Assembly: GCA_023105745.1 (NCBI GenBank)
Contig: JALGQZ010000004.1
Location: 31,679,816 to 31,743,815 of the forward strand
Length of the DNA: 64,000 bases
Reading direction: 5' to 3'
Source: Austropuccinia psidii
Taxonomy: Eukaryota > Basidiomycota > Pucciniomycetes > Pucciniales > Sphaerophragmiaceae
A model generated the notes under the pieces. It was not told the DNA's origin. It made no database searches and worked only from the letters and a program-made list of their open reading frames with translations. Below, in pieces: positions 48,192 to 60,771 of this stretch (position 1 is the first letter of the stretch; each line of letters opens with the position of its first letter). A program made the translations under genes and the position numbers.

Positions 48192-50084
48192 TTCAAGATG
48201 TGTCTATGAAATTGTTGATAATATTAATATCAATAAACAGTACTATGACTGTTCCTATGAAATATAATAATAAAGTTATTATAACCAAAATTTAAAAAAA
48301 TAACTATTTAATAATCTCTTCTGCTTTTTATACAATACTAGTTAATATAAAATTAAGCAGTAATTTTCTACAAGAATCAATTAAAAGAAGTATTTAAATC
48401 ATAAAACTTCTTTTTTGAAATAATAAAATTACTTTAATATATAATTATCTTCTAAAAAGATAATTATAAATATAATTCTTGAAGAAAAAAAATAATGGAC
48501 AAAAACTTCAAGAATTAATAATAAATGACTCACTAATATTCAATGAACCTTTATAAAGAATATGGTAGAGAGATTTGGCAGATAAATTGTGGATTTATGG
48601 TATCAAAATTGATTCATAACAGTATTACAGCAATATATAGTTGATTTCTATGATTTCAAGTCCTTCTTTATTGATTTTGAAAGAATAAAACACTTAAGAA
48701 AGAGCTTTAACTAATCCTTACTTGTTTGTAACAAAGATATAATTGGATAATAAGATGCTTTGAAAAAAACACCAAGAGGAGGCCTTTTTTAAGTCAAAGA
48801 CAGCTCACAGAGGAATGCAATGGAGCAAGCTGAAAAAAAAGTGAGTGAGAAAAAAATAATCCCTTTTAGATTATTGATTTCTGAGTTGTTGTCATGTAAG
48901 ATTATCATAATTACTTCATTAATGCTTTTACATGACTACCAACCAATTTATGGTTAAGAATAAAAGGAGTAAAAAATTTGAATGTTATTTTATTTAAAAA
49001 TAAAAATTAAATTCTGAAAGTTAGCAATGTTATTGGAAATTTAATCACAGATTGTATTTTCTGTGAATTTTCGAAGATTCACTATTTCATGCGGAATCAT
49101 CAAAAAATGACTGTAAGGAAAACCCTGAATTTTACTTATGAAATCATAATTGATTTGTTTTCTTTATTTGCCATACTATTCTCCATTATTCTTTAAAGCT
49201 TCAGATAGATTAAGTAACAATTATATTTTGAATGAATTTTTGAAGTTTTTACCTCATTTCTATGTAAAATTGCAAATAGCGCAGTATGGCAGGTTTCTAT
49301 GAGGTAAAGCAATTCATAGTATCCCACAAATGGTTTTGTTTACTCTTTTAATCTTTATATATAGGGAATAATTAAAAATTGACATGTTTACAGGAGTCTA
49401 AGTTGCTCTTCACCCCCTTCCACATCAAAGTAGTGGCTTATTTGCAATTTTCTTATGATTTAATGAGATTCTTACTTGGTAACTAGGTTGCCAAAAGGCT
49501 TTAGTATACTAAATTGGGCCATGATCAGCCATGGATCCAAGGTTTAGATCTTCCCGCGCCTCAGAGGCCTCAGAAGCTGGGTAACCTGGCCCTCTTTGAT
49601 GTCTTTTGTCCCCCTTAGCTATTTTTACATCAAAAATGAAAATTAAGACTTAACAGACTGATATCCACTATGGGTATATCAAAACTGTATGTACGAATAC
49701 CATGATATTAAGTGCCAAAAACATAAATAACACTATTCTGAGTGTGCATGTAACATGGTATTTTTCACATACCCATTATTTTGGTGTGAAATTGAGAAAA
49801 ATCTTTATATTGAAGTATTTTCCATCTTACCACATCATAGAGTTAATTTAAGCTTATTCACTCTATGAAGCTACCCCAGGTAAAATTTTGTGTAAAATCC
49901 AAATCTGGCCTCAAATCCATGAACTTACATACTCAAAAAAAGCTATTCATCTTTTCTGAAATCAGAAAAGATGAATGTTGAATACATAATACATGCATGA
50001 CTTATGGGTTATAAACACTTTAGAATTTCTTTTCAAGATAATTTTGGCCCAATTCGGTATTTAAAATATACCTCAAGGCTCACA
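48192..50084 (-). mobile_element. Solo type B LTR (minus, 1893 bp), target duplication AGAGC
   Basis: The plus strand shows AAGATGTGTCTATGAAA at one end and TATACCTCAAGGCTCACA at the other, the inverted B LTR. AGAGC at 48187-48191 recurs at 50085-50089. The terminal TGTAAG is decayed to TTCAAG. Confidence 0.9.
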
Positions 50085-50089
50085 AGAGC

Positions 50090-50848
50090 TCTAATTTATG
50101 TTTAATGGACAGAAATATCTGGCTTAGAGGTTTTTGAAGCTATATAATGATGTAAATAAATACAGTGACAAACTTCAAACCCTTATAGCTTCTGCTATTT
50201 TAAGGCAAGAATAAAAATGAAGTATACTAAATTGAAGGCCTAAGGAATCCCTTCAAATGTGCTCCCTTGGATTCCTTATATTAAAAATACTGACTTAGAT
50301 ATCCGGTTTGAAAGCCTTTTGAACAAGACTGGTCTGTACCAAACCTGGACAATCTTATACTGGTTGAAATATCAATTTAATGGTATTTTAACATTTTAAA
50401 CCTCACAGAATGCCTTTTTTTAGCTGAAAAAACACTGTTCATTTGTAATAAAAGTGTCCAAATGGCATTTGAAGAGTTAATTCACCCAGTATTGATCCAT
50501 AAAGAGTATTCCTGGTATCAAAGGGACTCTTCTAAATTAATAGGGCCTGGAACTCAGTAAGCTGGAACTCACACATGGAGGGCTCCGATGAAGTAAAAAT
50601 GAACGCACTTAAGAGTGTAATAAGAATGATACTGCTAGTGGAAGTAAATATAAGAAAGCAGAAAAAAATGAGAAGAAGAGTGAAGAATAAAAGAGCCTAC
50701 CACAAACAGGTCCAAGTCTACTGTTTCAACCTGTAAGAAGGAAAGAGAAGGTTTAATAAGGATATGGCCACCACAGCTCTACTCAACAGGGGAGGTAATT
50801 CAAAGACCAACTTAATAACAATAAATACTATATTTCAAAAATAAGAAT
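50090..50848. other. Interval between solo LTRs, nothing recognised
   Basis: No coding sequence, LTR or RNA gene recognised. Confidence 0.5.
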
Positions 50849-50853
50849 AAGAA

Positions 50854-53501
50854 TGGGGGCCTGTGACTCAAAATCAGAGCACAAGCATGACTTCCAGAGT
50901 ACCATAAACCAATGGTAGAGCAAAATACCACCAAAACATGGAGCTTAGCCAAAAAATCCCAAAAGGTTTCAAACAAAACAGGAAACTAACCTCTTTGCAA
51001 ATATTCAAGTCCCATAATCATAGGGCAAAGACTAACAAAGTTATTCAAGCTCAAAGCAATTGCTGAGAATAAACCTTAATTTTCACCTCTCATCTAAATT
51101 CCAGAAACAGAGGCTTGACCCAACAAAAGGGGTGTTTAAATTAAGGATCTCAATTAGGGCTATCCAATGGTACGAGCCAAATTGAGATAGCACCAAGACT
51201 GTAGAAGATATCGCCAAAATGGAGCCAAATAATGGTTAATAAAATATTAACCTCTCATCCAGTTTCTACAGTTTTAGTGTGAGATAGCTAAAGTCGGGTC
51301 ACTTTGAAAAGAAAACAATCAAATATTTCTGATGATACCATCCATTTCCTCATATCTCTTCTAGAACAAACATTATGGAGAAAGCAACATCTGTAAGGTG
51401 TGGATATGAAACTTTGATAAAATATCAAGTACTTTTCCTGTCCTCAAAATTTGTATAAGGTAAATTTATTTAAAAAAAGTAAAAATAGTATTTTTAAAGA
51501 GAAAACACACCAATTTTATTTCTTTTCACTTTGTAAGTATAAAAAAATAATATAATAAAAATTTATTGTTTTACCAACAATAAATATTTATCCAAAAATA
51601 CTCTACAAGAGATATTTAAGGATACAAAAGAAATTTCTTCAAGAGAAATTTCAATTGCAATTAATTGAGCAAAGAACTGCAAGCAATTAATTAAAGAACA
51701 AATTCTTCAAAAGATATTTAAAGAGAAAACACATCCAAAAGTCACCAGAGTGAATTTGGAAACAAAATGACAAAGCTAACAGTGATGAAAGATGCTTTGA
51801 TTCACTTTTGGGGTGGTTCAGGAGTAAAATATGATTATAAGAGTTACAAACAATGATTATAATTATTTTTTCACGTGGTTAAAAGGTTCAAATTTTTTAA
51901 AAAAAGGTGTTTGGAGTCTTTTTATTTATTGGTTGAACAGTGTTTAAAATAATTATAAAAGGAAAAGATTCTAACATGAAGAGAAAAGTGGGGCAAAGAT
52001 GACATTCTTCTATAGCCATCAATTTTCTTACTTCAAAAGTGGAATATACTCTTGTCAGTCGTGAAAAACAGTCAGACAACAGAAAAGGCAATTATGGCAT
52101 CATTGAACCCTGGTTTAGACCAAAAAAGGGCTGGTTTAAGCCATTTTTTGCTATCTTTAGCCATTTTAGACCTTTAAATCAGCCATTACTATAGCAATAC
52201 CTGGTCTAGATCCTTCAAAACATGTCATAATGTGTGTACAAGGGGTATAAACCAGTTAGAGCTGTTTTTAATACCATTCTTTTAACTTAAGGGTAGTTTT
52301 ACCCTCTTGGAAGCAGTTAAAACTACCCTGGTTGGTATCAAAACCTCATCATCAGTTGAGTCACAGACCCTGTGACTCAATTCCAGGCCAAAAGTAATGA
52401 ACTTTTGCATGGATTTTGACATCCCACGCCAGTCAGAACGGATTTTGTGGGTCTAGCTCCCCCTTAGAGCTAGAGTGTCTTTCCCCCCAGAATTAATATT
52501 TCCAATTTATTTTTTCTTTAATTCCTCATCATGTAATACAATTATAGTTTACTTATGTAATTCAATCGAGTTCTTAATTACAACTTATCATTTGTGGTCT
52601 TTTGGGTATATGAAAATACCTCTAAGGCTCGCAAGATCAGTACAGGATACATAATAAAGCTATCAATTGATAATTGAATTTTTAATTGGTATATCTTTGC
52701 AATTTTATATGTTAGCTTTACAAAATGAGTATCAATTTTTTAGATCTCATCAAGGGCTACAAAATGAGCCACTTACAAGGTATCTATCTGGAGAACCAAC
52801 AAAGATATTCAGGTTTTAAGATTGTAATCCCACACTGGCCCATATGGGATCTTCCTGTTGGAAAGCTGTCCATATAATTGAATTAACATCTCATCAGTTG
52901 AATTAAATTCTGTTTATTCTTTAATTTCTCATAAATTGACAAATAAGAGTTATAGAGGAATTTTATGTACAGCTTCTGACACATAAGAAGCACCAGAACA
53001 CACCTGTAAGCTCCATTGGTGAAAATCAGCACTCTGCAAAGGGTAAAAATGACAACTTGTGGTTCTAAAACCACATTTCCACCCATTAAATGTCTTTATT
53101 GATTGTTTAGAACCACAAAACAGCCCAAAGTGGTGATAGGTTTCACTCTGTGGTTGTGTGCAGAGGTAAACAACCTCCCACTCCCCGGAACAAGATGAAA
53201 GGAGGCCTTTCCTTTCCAGAAGGCCAATGTATCATTGTGTTATTAGTATTATTACATTGTATAGCTTCTTAAAGAAGTGGTACCCTTAGAATTAAACAGG
53301 TATAATTATAATTGTAATTATTGTAGGGTTTATTATTGTAAACCAACAGGTAAACACTGCACCCAGGGCTATCAATAGCACTCACCATCACTAAATTCAT
53401 TAGTAGAGCCCTTTGAACCATCTCATGATTATTCTCATGTAACAATTGGAGTTATAGCCTTTATTATCATTTTGAACCTATATCATAGAGTCACCCTGAC
53501 A
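50854..53501 (+). mobile_element. Solo type C LTR (plus), target duplication AAGAA, split by a D LTR
   Basis: It starts TGGGGGCCTGTGACTCAAAA and ends GAGTCACCCTGACA. AAGAA at 50849-50853 recurs at 53502-53506. A type D solo LTR sits at 51392-52633; without it and its duplication the C LTR would be about 1.4 kb. Confidence 0.88.
51392..52633 (-). mobile_element. Solo type D LTR (minus) nested in a C LTR
   Basis: In its own orientation it starts TGCGAGCCTTAGAGGTATTT at 52633 and ends ATATCCACACCTTACA at 51392. Flanks ACATC (51387-51391) and AGATC (52634-52638) match at 4 of 5 bases. At 1242 bp it is shorter than the other D copy, so it has an internal deletion. Confidence 0.82.
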
Positions 53502-53506
53502 AAGAA

Positions 53507-55357
53507 TATTTATTAAATAATAAATCAAATATATCAATTAATTGGGGAAAGTTTTCCAGGGGGAGAAAGAGGGTCTGGAGTGAGTGAGAATCTACCACTC
53601 CTGATCCAACAAGTGAATTTTCTTCAGAGCAATATTGATCTGAGTTTATTTGGATAATACAGCCACTGTATGGACCTACAGGGTCTGTAAAAGAGGTGTG
53701 ATAGAGTTGAGTGATCATACAGTTTCAGACTTGTTAAATCAAAGCTTTATTTGGTGAATAAAGCCTGTAAAAATGTTGAAAGGCTGTATTAATGAAGCAT
53801 ACTGTATTCATTTTCCAGAAAAAAGATTTTCTGAAACTGATTATACAAAGAAATTACTGGTTTTCTGAGTTTGAGTGGGGTTAAGATTGAATAACCTTAC
53901 CCCTGAATAGTGGCTATGAAGCCTGGCCATAATGCCACAATTATGACCATAATGAGATTATAAGTCACAGTACAGCGCCAAAATCCAGCCTTAAGGGCGC
54001 AATTATTCACTTGTAAGATGTTTAAAGAGCTCAACAGCCCCTTCAAGTCCCCCAAAGGGATAAAATACATCCTTTTGTAAGTAGAAAGGGACCTAATAAA
54101 TGGTTCTTAGTATTCTTACATGGTAAGAATTTCTTATATCAGTAGTATTATTTGAGCTTTTCTTGCTACAATTAAGTTAATTAAGTATTGTAGCTAACAG
54201 ATTTTCAATTGATATTTTATTACCCCAACAAAGGCTCTCAGTATACTCATAACCACTTTTACTTCGAAAAAGTAGGACATTTTCATTTTAATGGAACCAT
54301 CTTCACCATGTAATAGTCATGGTATCAAGATTTTAACTTAATTTCTAGAGTTTCTAAATAGACTAACCCTGAAATACTTCTTTACTTAGTATTGGTGCAT
54401 GGAATTCCAACAGAAGAGCCCTCTCATTGAATAGCTAAGACTTTCAAATTCTCTCAAAATTTTGGGAATAGTTTGAAACTCCTCAACAGGTAAGATGAAT
54501 ATAATTGTGAGTAAATTCAAAACACATGTGAAATTTTAGTTCTGTACTCCAATACAAGGCCTATCTGAAATCAGAAAAATTTAACAAATGCCTGAATATC
54601 CCTTATTCTGAGGTTTTTTGCAGTATGAAATGCTTTATTCTGAAATATAGAAGTGAAAGGTTTCTCACCTTGAAGTTTATCTTGAGAATGGAACTCACAT
54701 CTCTTTCTATCCCTGAAATATTTGCTGAATAATTGATTCTTACATATCTCTGGCATATCTTTCCTTTCTCAATAACTACCAAGTTTTTCAGGTTCTTGTA
54801 TAAAACATGCTCATTTAACCATTGGAGCTTTTGATATGTATCCCTTTGACATTAAATGTTCTCCAATACTAATAGTTTCTTGAAAATCACTTTTCCTTAA
54901 AAATTGTTTCTACCATCCAGCATGGATAGGTCACCAGTTACATTCTCAGTAGTGAAGAGTTTGTGTGTGTTTCTCAACTGATATCTTGAATATTCAACTA
55001 TTTTTCTTTGAATTTTGTTTATTGAGAATTTCTTTATCCTCCATTTATCTGTCATTTTTCATTTTGATTGGAAGCTATCCTTTTGAGGTTCATTTTTAGA
55101 AGTCTCAACTCCCCTTTGTTAAATTTTTCTGAAGAATATTTAAAAAGATTTGCAACACTTTAGAGGTTTCTGTTGATTTTTGGCATTTTATCCAATTGGA
55201 GAGGTATAGAAGGTTATAAGATTGAAAGTTTCACAACCAGTCCTATCAGCTTTCCCCTTTTCAAAATGACCACGAATATTGTTCTCCATCCCTCCTGTCT
55301 GTCAAGAATGTAAAGAATCTTTATCATAATTCTTCAAGGAGCATTTGGAACACTTGT
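53507..55357. other. Interval without gene call
   Basis: About 1.85 kb. A 75-codon minus frame (53491-53718) contains SFTDPVGPYSGC but I recognise no family. Nothing else supported. Confidence 0.5.
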
Positions 55358-55362
55358 ATTAT

Positions 55363-57182
55363 TGTGAGGCTTGGAGGTATTTTTCATATACCCAAAAGAC
55401 CACAAATAAGAAAACAAGATACAATTACAAATAAAATGAATTTATTTATATTATCAAAAGAAAAATGAAAATATAAATATAAATTTATAGACAAAAATGA
55501 AAATTCAATTATAGCTTAAAAATAAATTAAATTAAAATTTTAAATTTTGAAAACACATTTTTACTTGAAAAAATTAAGTAAAAATAAATTTTTAACAAAA
55601 TTACTGAGATTGAAATATCATTTGGAAAAGGCTAAATAAAAATAATTGGAACTTTTTATCAAATAAATAAACATAAGAAAATTGGTTTACCATTGGATCC
55701 CTCATAAAAAATAAGGTGGGGTCAGCTCTGGGTGAAATTTCTGTAACTCAACTCTAAATAAACTTGAATTAAGTTTTTAGTATTTTCTGTATAAAAATTG
55801 AAAATCATCAAAAACTTAATTTAATTTACACCAAATGTGGTGTTAACCATCAATTTTTGTGTTGAAATTGAGGTGTGGTTTGTATTTAGAAGCTATGAGG
55901 AATTGAAGAATTTTCAAATCAAAATGTCAAAATGTGCATGTGTATTACATGAGTGAACTGTAGTTTAGATATAAGGTATCAAATATCAAATTTGTGTAGC
56001 TGTAAAGCTCAATTGAATTGCATTTGCAAATGACAAGTATATTACATTATGAGGAATTAAAGAAAAAACAAATTGGAAAGATTAATTTTGAAGGTGGAGA
56101 AGGAATCTTGGCTTCAAGGGAGCCAGACGCCCAAAATTCTTCCTGAAAGGCATAAGATTTCAAGATCCAAGGAAAGGTTCATTTCTTTTGTCCTGGAATT
56201 GAGTCATAGGGTCTGTGACTCAATTGATGATGAGGTTTTGATACCAACCAGGGCAGTTTTAATTGTTACCAAGAGGGTAAATCTACCCTTAAGATAAAAA
56301 AATCATAGAAAAAAACAGTTCTAGCGGTTTTACATCTCTTACACACATTCTGACGTGCTTTGAAGGCTTAAAACCAGGTATTACTATAGCAATGGCTGAT
56401 TTAAGCATCCAAAACAGCTGAAAATAGCAAAAAATTGCTAAAACCAGCCCTTTTTTGGTCTAAAACAGGGTTCAATGATGCCATAATTGGTTTCTCTGTT
56501 GGCAGAGTGCTCTCAAGACTGACAAGAGTAAATTTTTTCTTTGGAGTAAGAAAATTGGTGGCTTTAAAAGAATGTCTTCTTTGCCCCACTTTTCTCTTCA
56601 TGTTAGAATCTTTTCCTTTATAATTAGTTTAAACAATGTCAAACCAATCAATAAAAGATTCCAAAAACCCTTTTCCTATAATTTTAAACCTTTTACCCAT
56701 GTGAAAAAACTATTATAATCATTGTTTGTAACTCTTGTAATCATTTTCACCCTTGAACCGCCCCATAAGTGAATTAAAACATCTTTCATCACTGTTAACT
56801 TTGTCAATTTGTTTCCAAATTCACCCTGGTCACTTTTGGGTTTGTTTTCTGTTTGATATTCTTTTTAAAGACTTCTTTTTACTTGAATTTCCTAAATTCC
56901 TTTTCTCAATTAGTTCCAATCAAAATTTCTCTTGAAGAAATTTCATTTGTAGCCATAAATATCTCTTGTAGAGTATTTTTGGATAGATTCTTATTGTTGG
57001 TAAAATAATAAATCTTCATAATATTATTATTTTGTACTTATAGTGTTAAACCAATAAATTCGGTGTTTTTACTGTTGAAAATCTTAATTTTTAACATTTC
57101 AATCATATTTTTACATTATACAAATTTTGAGGAGAGGAAAATTACTTGATTTTTAATCAAAGTTTCATATCCACACCTTACA
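55363..57182 (+). mobile_element. Solo type D LTR (plus, 1820 bp), target duplication ATTAT
   Basis: It starts TGTGAGGCTTGGAGGTATTT and ends ATATCCACACCTTACA. ATTAT at 55358-55362 recurs at 57183-57187. The interior near 56200-56760 matches the inverse of 51840-52400 in the nested D copy. Confidence 0.92.
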
Positions 57183-57187
57183 ATTAT

Positions 57188-57527
57188 CATTCTTTTTAAA
57201 GATTTTTAGGATATGATGGCAATGCTTACCTGAACAACAGGAGCAAGCTGAAGGTAATGAAAAAAAAATTTTAAAATCTGAAAAGTGTTGGGATAAGGGA
57301 AGTTTAGGCTTGGGACTGATTTCTTGTATTAGTTTTCAAAAGGCTATGCGTTGTATTATTCAAGAACCTGCTTATGAGAGTGAAAGTGAATATCAGTCTG
57401 ACTCTATCACAAGTAAGGTTTAAAGCAGCTACAAGCTTTATATGTGAATTTTGAATAGATAAAAGTGATAAAAAAGGTTTTGGTTAGATTTTGGGGGCTT
57501 TACTATGGGGTATAGTAGCTTTCAGGC
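57188..57527. other. Short interval, nothing certain
   Basis: A short acidic frame near 57350-57420 (EPAYESESEYQSDSITSKV) is faintly like gag leaders, but too little is present to call. Confidence 0.4.
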
Positions 57528-58240
57528 TTACAGGCTGAATCTATGATAAAGTGATAATAACAATATATAAAACTTTTACTATGACTGTGACATGGATAAA
57601 ATGATAAGAAAAAAGGTTTTTTAATTGATATAAGGGGCTTTACTAAAAGGATTTAGTGGTGGGGAGCACTGTTGAAAGCCCTGGGTGCAGCTTTACCAAT
57701 TGGATTATTATGAGAAAGTCTAAAATGATTAATATTATAATTATACCTGATTATTTTCCAAGAGTATAAATGTTTTTGATAGTTTTACTATGTAGACATT
57801 CAAGAGAAGGATGGGGTTTCCTTTTCTGGCACAGAAAAGGTCCCTTTTTATCCTGAAATGGGGTGGGATGGCCTTCTAGACCATCCACATAGAGGAAGTG
57901 AAGAGTTTTCACCTAATAATACTGGTTTGTGGTTTTTAAACGGCCTTTATTCTCTGTATTGAGCTCAGATGGAGCTTTGAAACCGCATCTGGGGAGTTTT
58001 CTCAATATAGGGTGGAAATGTTCATTTGAGGACCACACAATCCTGTTCTGATGTGTATGATGTGTAGAATGCTGTAAAGCAACTGTATGGGACATTAGTA
58101 TTGAATGAAAAGTGAGGTATTGAAGTATAAATATTATTCTTTGTCCATTTGACACCTCATAATCATAGTTATGTGATAGTATCACACAGAAAAGGTGTAT
58201 TGGCCCAATTTTGGAATATTAACCTTAAAAATGCTATAAC
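57528..58240 (-). repeat. Type C LTR fragment (minus), cut by element B1
   Basis: The sequence TTACAGGCTGAATCTATGAT is the inverted C LTR end (ideal TGTCAGG...). It continues through GTGGGGAGCACTGTTGAAAG to 58240, where the B1 5' LTR starts. The rest of this LTR should lie beyond B1, outside the window. Confidence 0.8.
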
Positions 58241-60162
58241 TGTGAGAGTTGAGGTATATTTTACATACCAAAATGGGCCATAATTTTCTTAAAAATAAAT
58301 TCTGAACTATGCATAACCCATAAGGTATGCATATATCCAAAATTCATCATTTTTTATTTCAGAAAAGAGGGATAACTTTCTATTGAGTAAGTAAATCCAT
58401 GGATTGAAGGCCAGATTTGGATTCTACACAAAATTTCACCTAGGATAGCTCCATAGAGTGAATAAGCTCAAGCCAACTCTTTGAGGTTGTAATATGGAAA
58501 ATACTTCAATACCACATCATCAATACCACGTAAAAGGTCTGTGAAAATTTTTGTTCTTCTGAATTTCACATCAAAATAATCGGAATGTGAGAAATCCCAT
58601 GTTACATATACACTACAAATAGTGTTATGCCTGTTTGTGGCACTTAATATTATGGTATTCTTACATGCACATTTTGTACAACCATAGTGGATATCTTACC
58701 TTAAGCTTGAATTTCTATTTTTGATGTAAAAAATAGTCAAGGGGGACAAAAGACATCAAAGAGAGCCAGGGTACCCAACTTCTGAGGCCTCTGGGGCGTG
58801 GACAGCTCCAAAGCTTGGATCCATGGCTTATCTTGGCCCAATTAATAAACTAAAACATTTTGGGAACTTGGTTACCATGTTACAACTACAGTAAATTATA
58901 AGAAAATAGCAAATAACCTGCTATTTTGACGTGCCAAAGAGGTGAAGAGCAACTTACACTCCTGTAACCATGTCAATTCTTAATGACTTTCAATGGAGAA
59001 ACCCCAAAAAAGTAATTAAAACCCTTTTTGCACTAGTATCCATTGATTTACCTCATAGCAACAAGCCATATACTGCTCTTTGCAATTCTATGTAGAAATG
59101 AGGTAAAAACTTCAAAAATTCATTAAAAATACAATTCTCAATGAATTTTTCCAAAACTTTCAGGAAAAATTGAGAAGTGTATAATTCATATAAAAAACAA
59201 AAAAAAGTATACTTTTATATGTAAAATTAAACGTTTTACTTACAGTCCACTTTTGATGATTCCATGTGAAACACAGAATCTTTAAAAATTTACAGAAAAT
59301 ACATTCTGTGATGAAATTTCCAATAACATTGATAAATTTGAGAAATCAATGATTATTTTGAAATAAAAGAAGACTTACAGTTGTTACTCCTTTTATTCTT
59401 AACCATAAAAGTGTTGGTAGTCACGTAAAAGCCTCAACTAAGTAATTATGATAATCTTATGTGACAACAGACAATGCAATCAATAGTCCAAAAATGGTTT
59501 ATTGTTTTCTCACTCACTGGTTTTTCAGTTTGCTCCATGGTACGCCTCTGTGAGCTGTCTTGGACTAAAAAGAGGCCTCCGCTTGCTGTTTTTTCCAAAT
59601 CATCACATTATTCAATTATACCTTTAGTACCAACAAGTAAGTATCAGTTGAAACATTTCTTAAGTGTTTTGATCTTTCAGAAATCAATCAGAAAGACGTG
59701 AAATTCGAGAAATCAGCTATTTATTGTTTTATTATTCTTCTAAATCAATTTTGATTCATTAAATCCACAATTCTACACCGAATCTCTCCACTATTATCTT
59801 CTAAAAGGTTCATTGGATTAATAGTGAGTTATTTATCTTAATTATTGAAGTGTTTCTCTAGTAATAGTTTTCTTCAAAAGTTATCTTTATAATTATTCTT
59901 GTAAAAGATAAGTATATAGTAAAATAATTTTATTATTTTAATAAAAGAAGGTTTTATTATTAAATTCTTCTTGTAATTGATTCTTGTAGACAACTACTGC
60001 TTACTGTTATAATCACTAGTAGTGTATAACGCGTAAAAGGAATAGTTATTTAATCAGTTAATTGTGGCTATAATAACTCTTTATTATTCTATTTCATAAG
60101 AACAGTCATGGTACTGTTGATTAATAGTAATATTATCAACAGTTTCATAGACACATCTTACA
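58241..60162 (+). repeat. 5' LTR of element B1 (type B, 1922 bp)
   Basis: It starts TGTGAGAGTTGAGGTATATT and ends GACACATCTTACA. It is inserted in a minus C LTR fragment; the 5 bases before it are ATAAC. Confidence 0.92.
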
Positions 60163-60771
60163 TTTGGGGGCCTGGCCGTGTTTTTTGACCCTTGTACCCT
60201 TAATTAATATATTTTAAGTTCCAAAATATATTAATTAAATAATTTTTTTCTTTCAGTTTAAAGTTAAAATTATTTCTATTTTTGAAATTGTGTTAAAATA
60301 TTTTTCATTGAGGAATTTGGTTAAATTTTATACTGTTTTTACATGTGGCTTTTTCCTATCCAAAAACTTATAAAATTATTCTTTGAGTTACTCTGGATTA
60401 ATTTTAATTCAAAATCTTAAATTTTGATATTTTTTTTGCTTTAAAGATAATAATATTCTTAATATTAAAAAATAAATATTTATAAAGAATCTTAAAAATA
60501 TCTTAAAAGTATAAAAATAATTTTTCTTTTATCATTTCTTGGCTAGTGTCTTTAATCAAATACTGTGCAGCTGGTAACAGACTCAGTAAAAGATACATTA
60601 CCAGTCCAGACTCTTCGGAAGCAGAATCTGAAGACAGTATTGAAGTGCAAATAACTAAAACAGGCACTTTATTTAAAACAGAACAATCCAAACAACCACC
60701 AAAAGGTTTTTGTTTTCTGTTTTCACTCCTTATTTTAGCTTGAATTGACATGAAAATGGTGCATACCAGAA
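60163..60771 (+). other. 5' leader of B1 with candidate primer-binding region and small reading frame
   Basis: It starts TTTGGGGGCCTGGCCGTG directly after the LTR, as in A1 and C1. Near 60600-60705 a short frame (SPDSSEAESEDSIEVQ) matches the A1 leader frame. It ends near AAAAG-GTTTTTG and is followed by TTTTAG about 30 bases on, too short for an ordinary spliceosomal intron. Confidence 0.65.

Noticed and set aside
60707..60740. GT...AG segment before B1 gag as an ordinary intron
   Set aside because: Only about 33 bases long, below usual spliceosomal size, and the A1 equivalent is similarly short. Kept only as a question in the findings.
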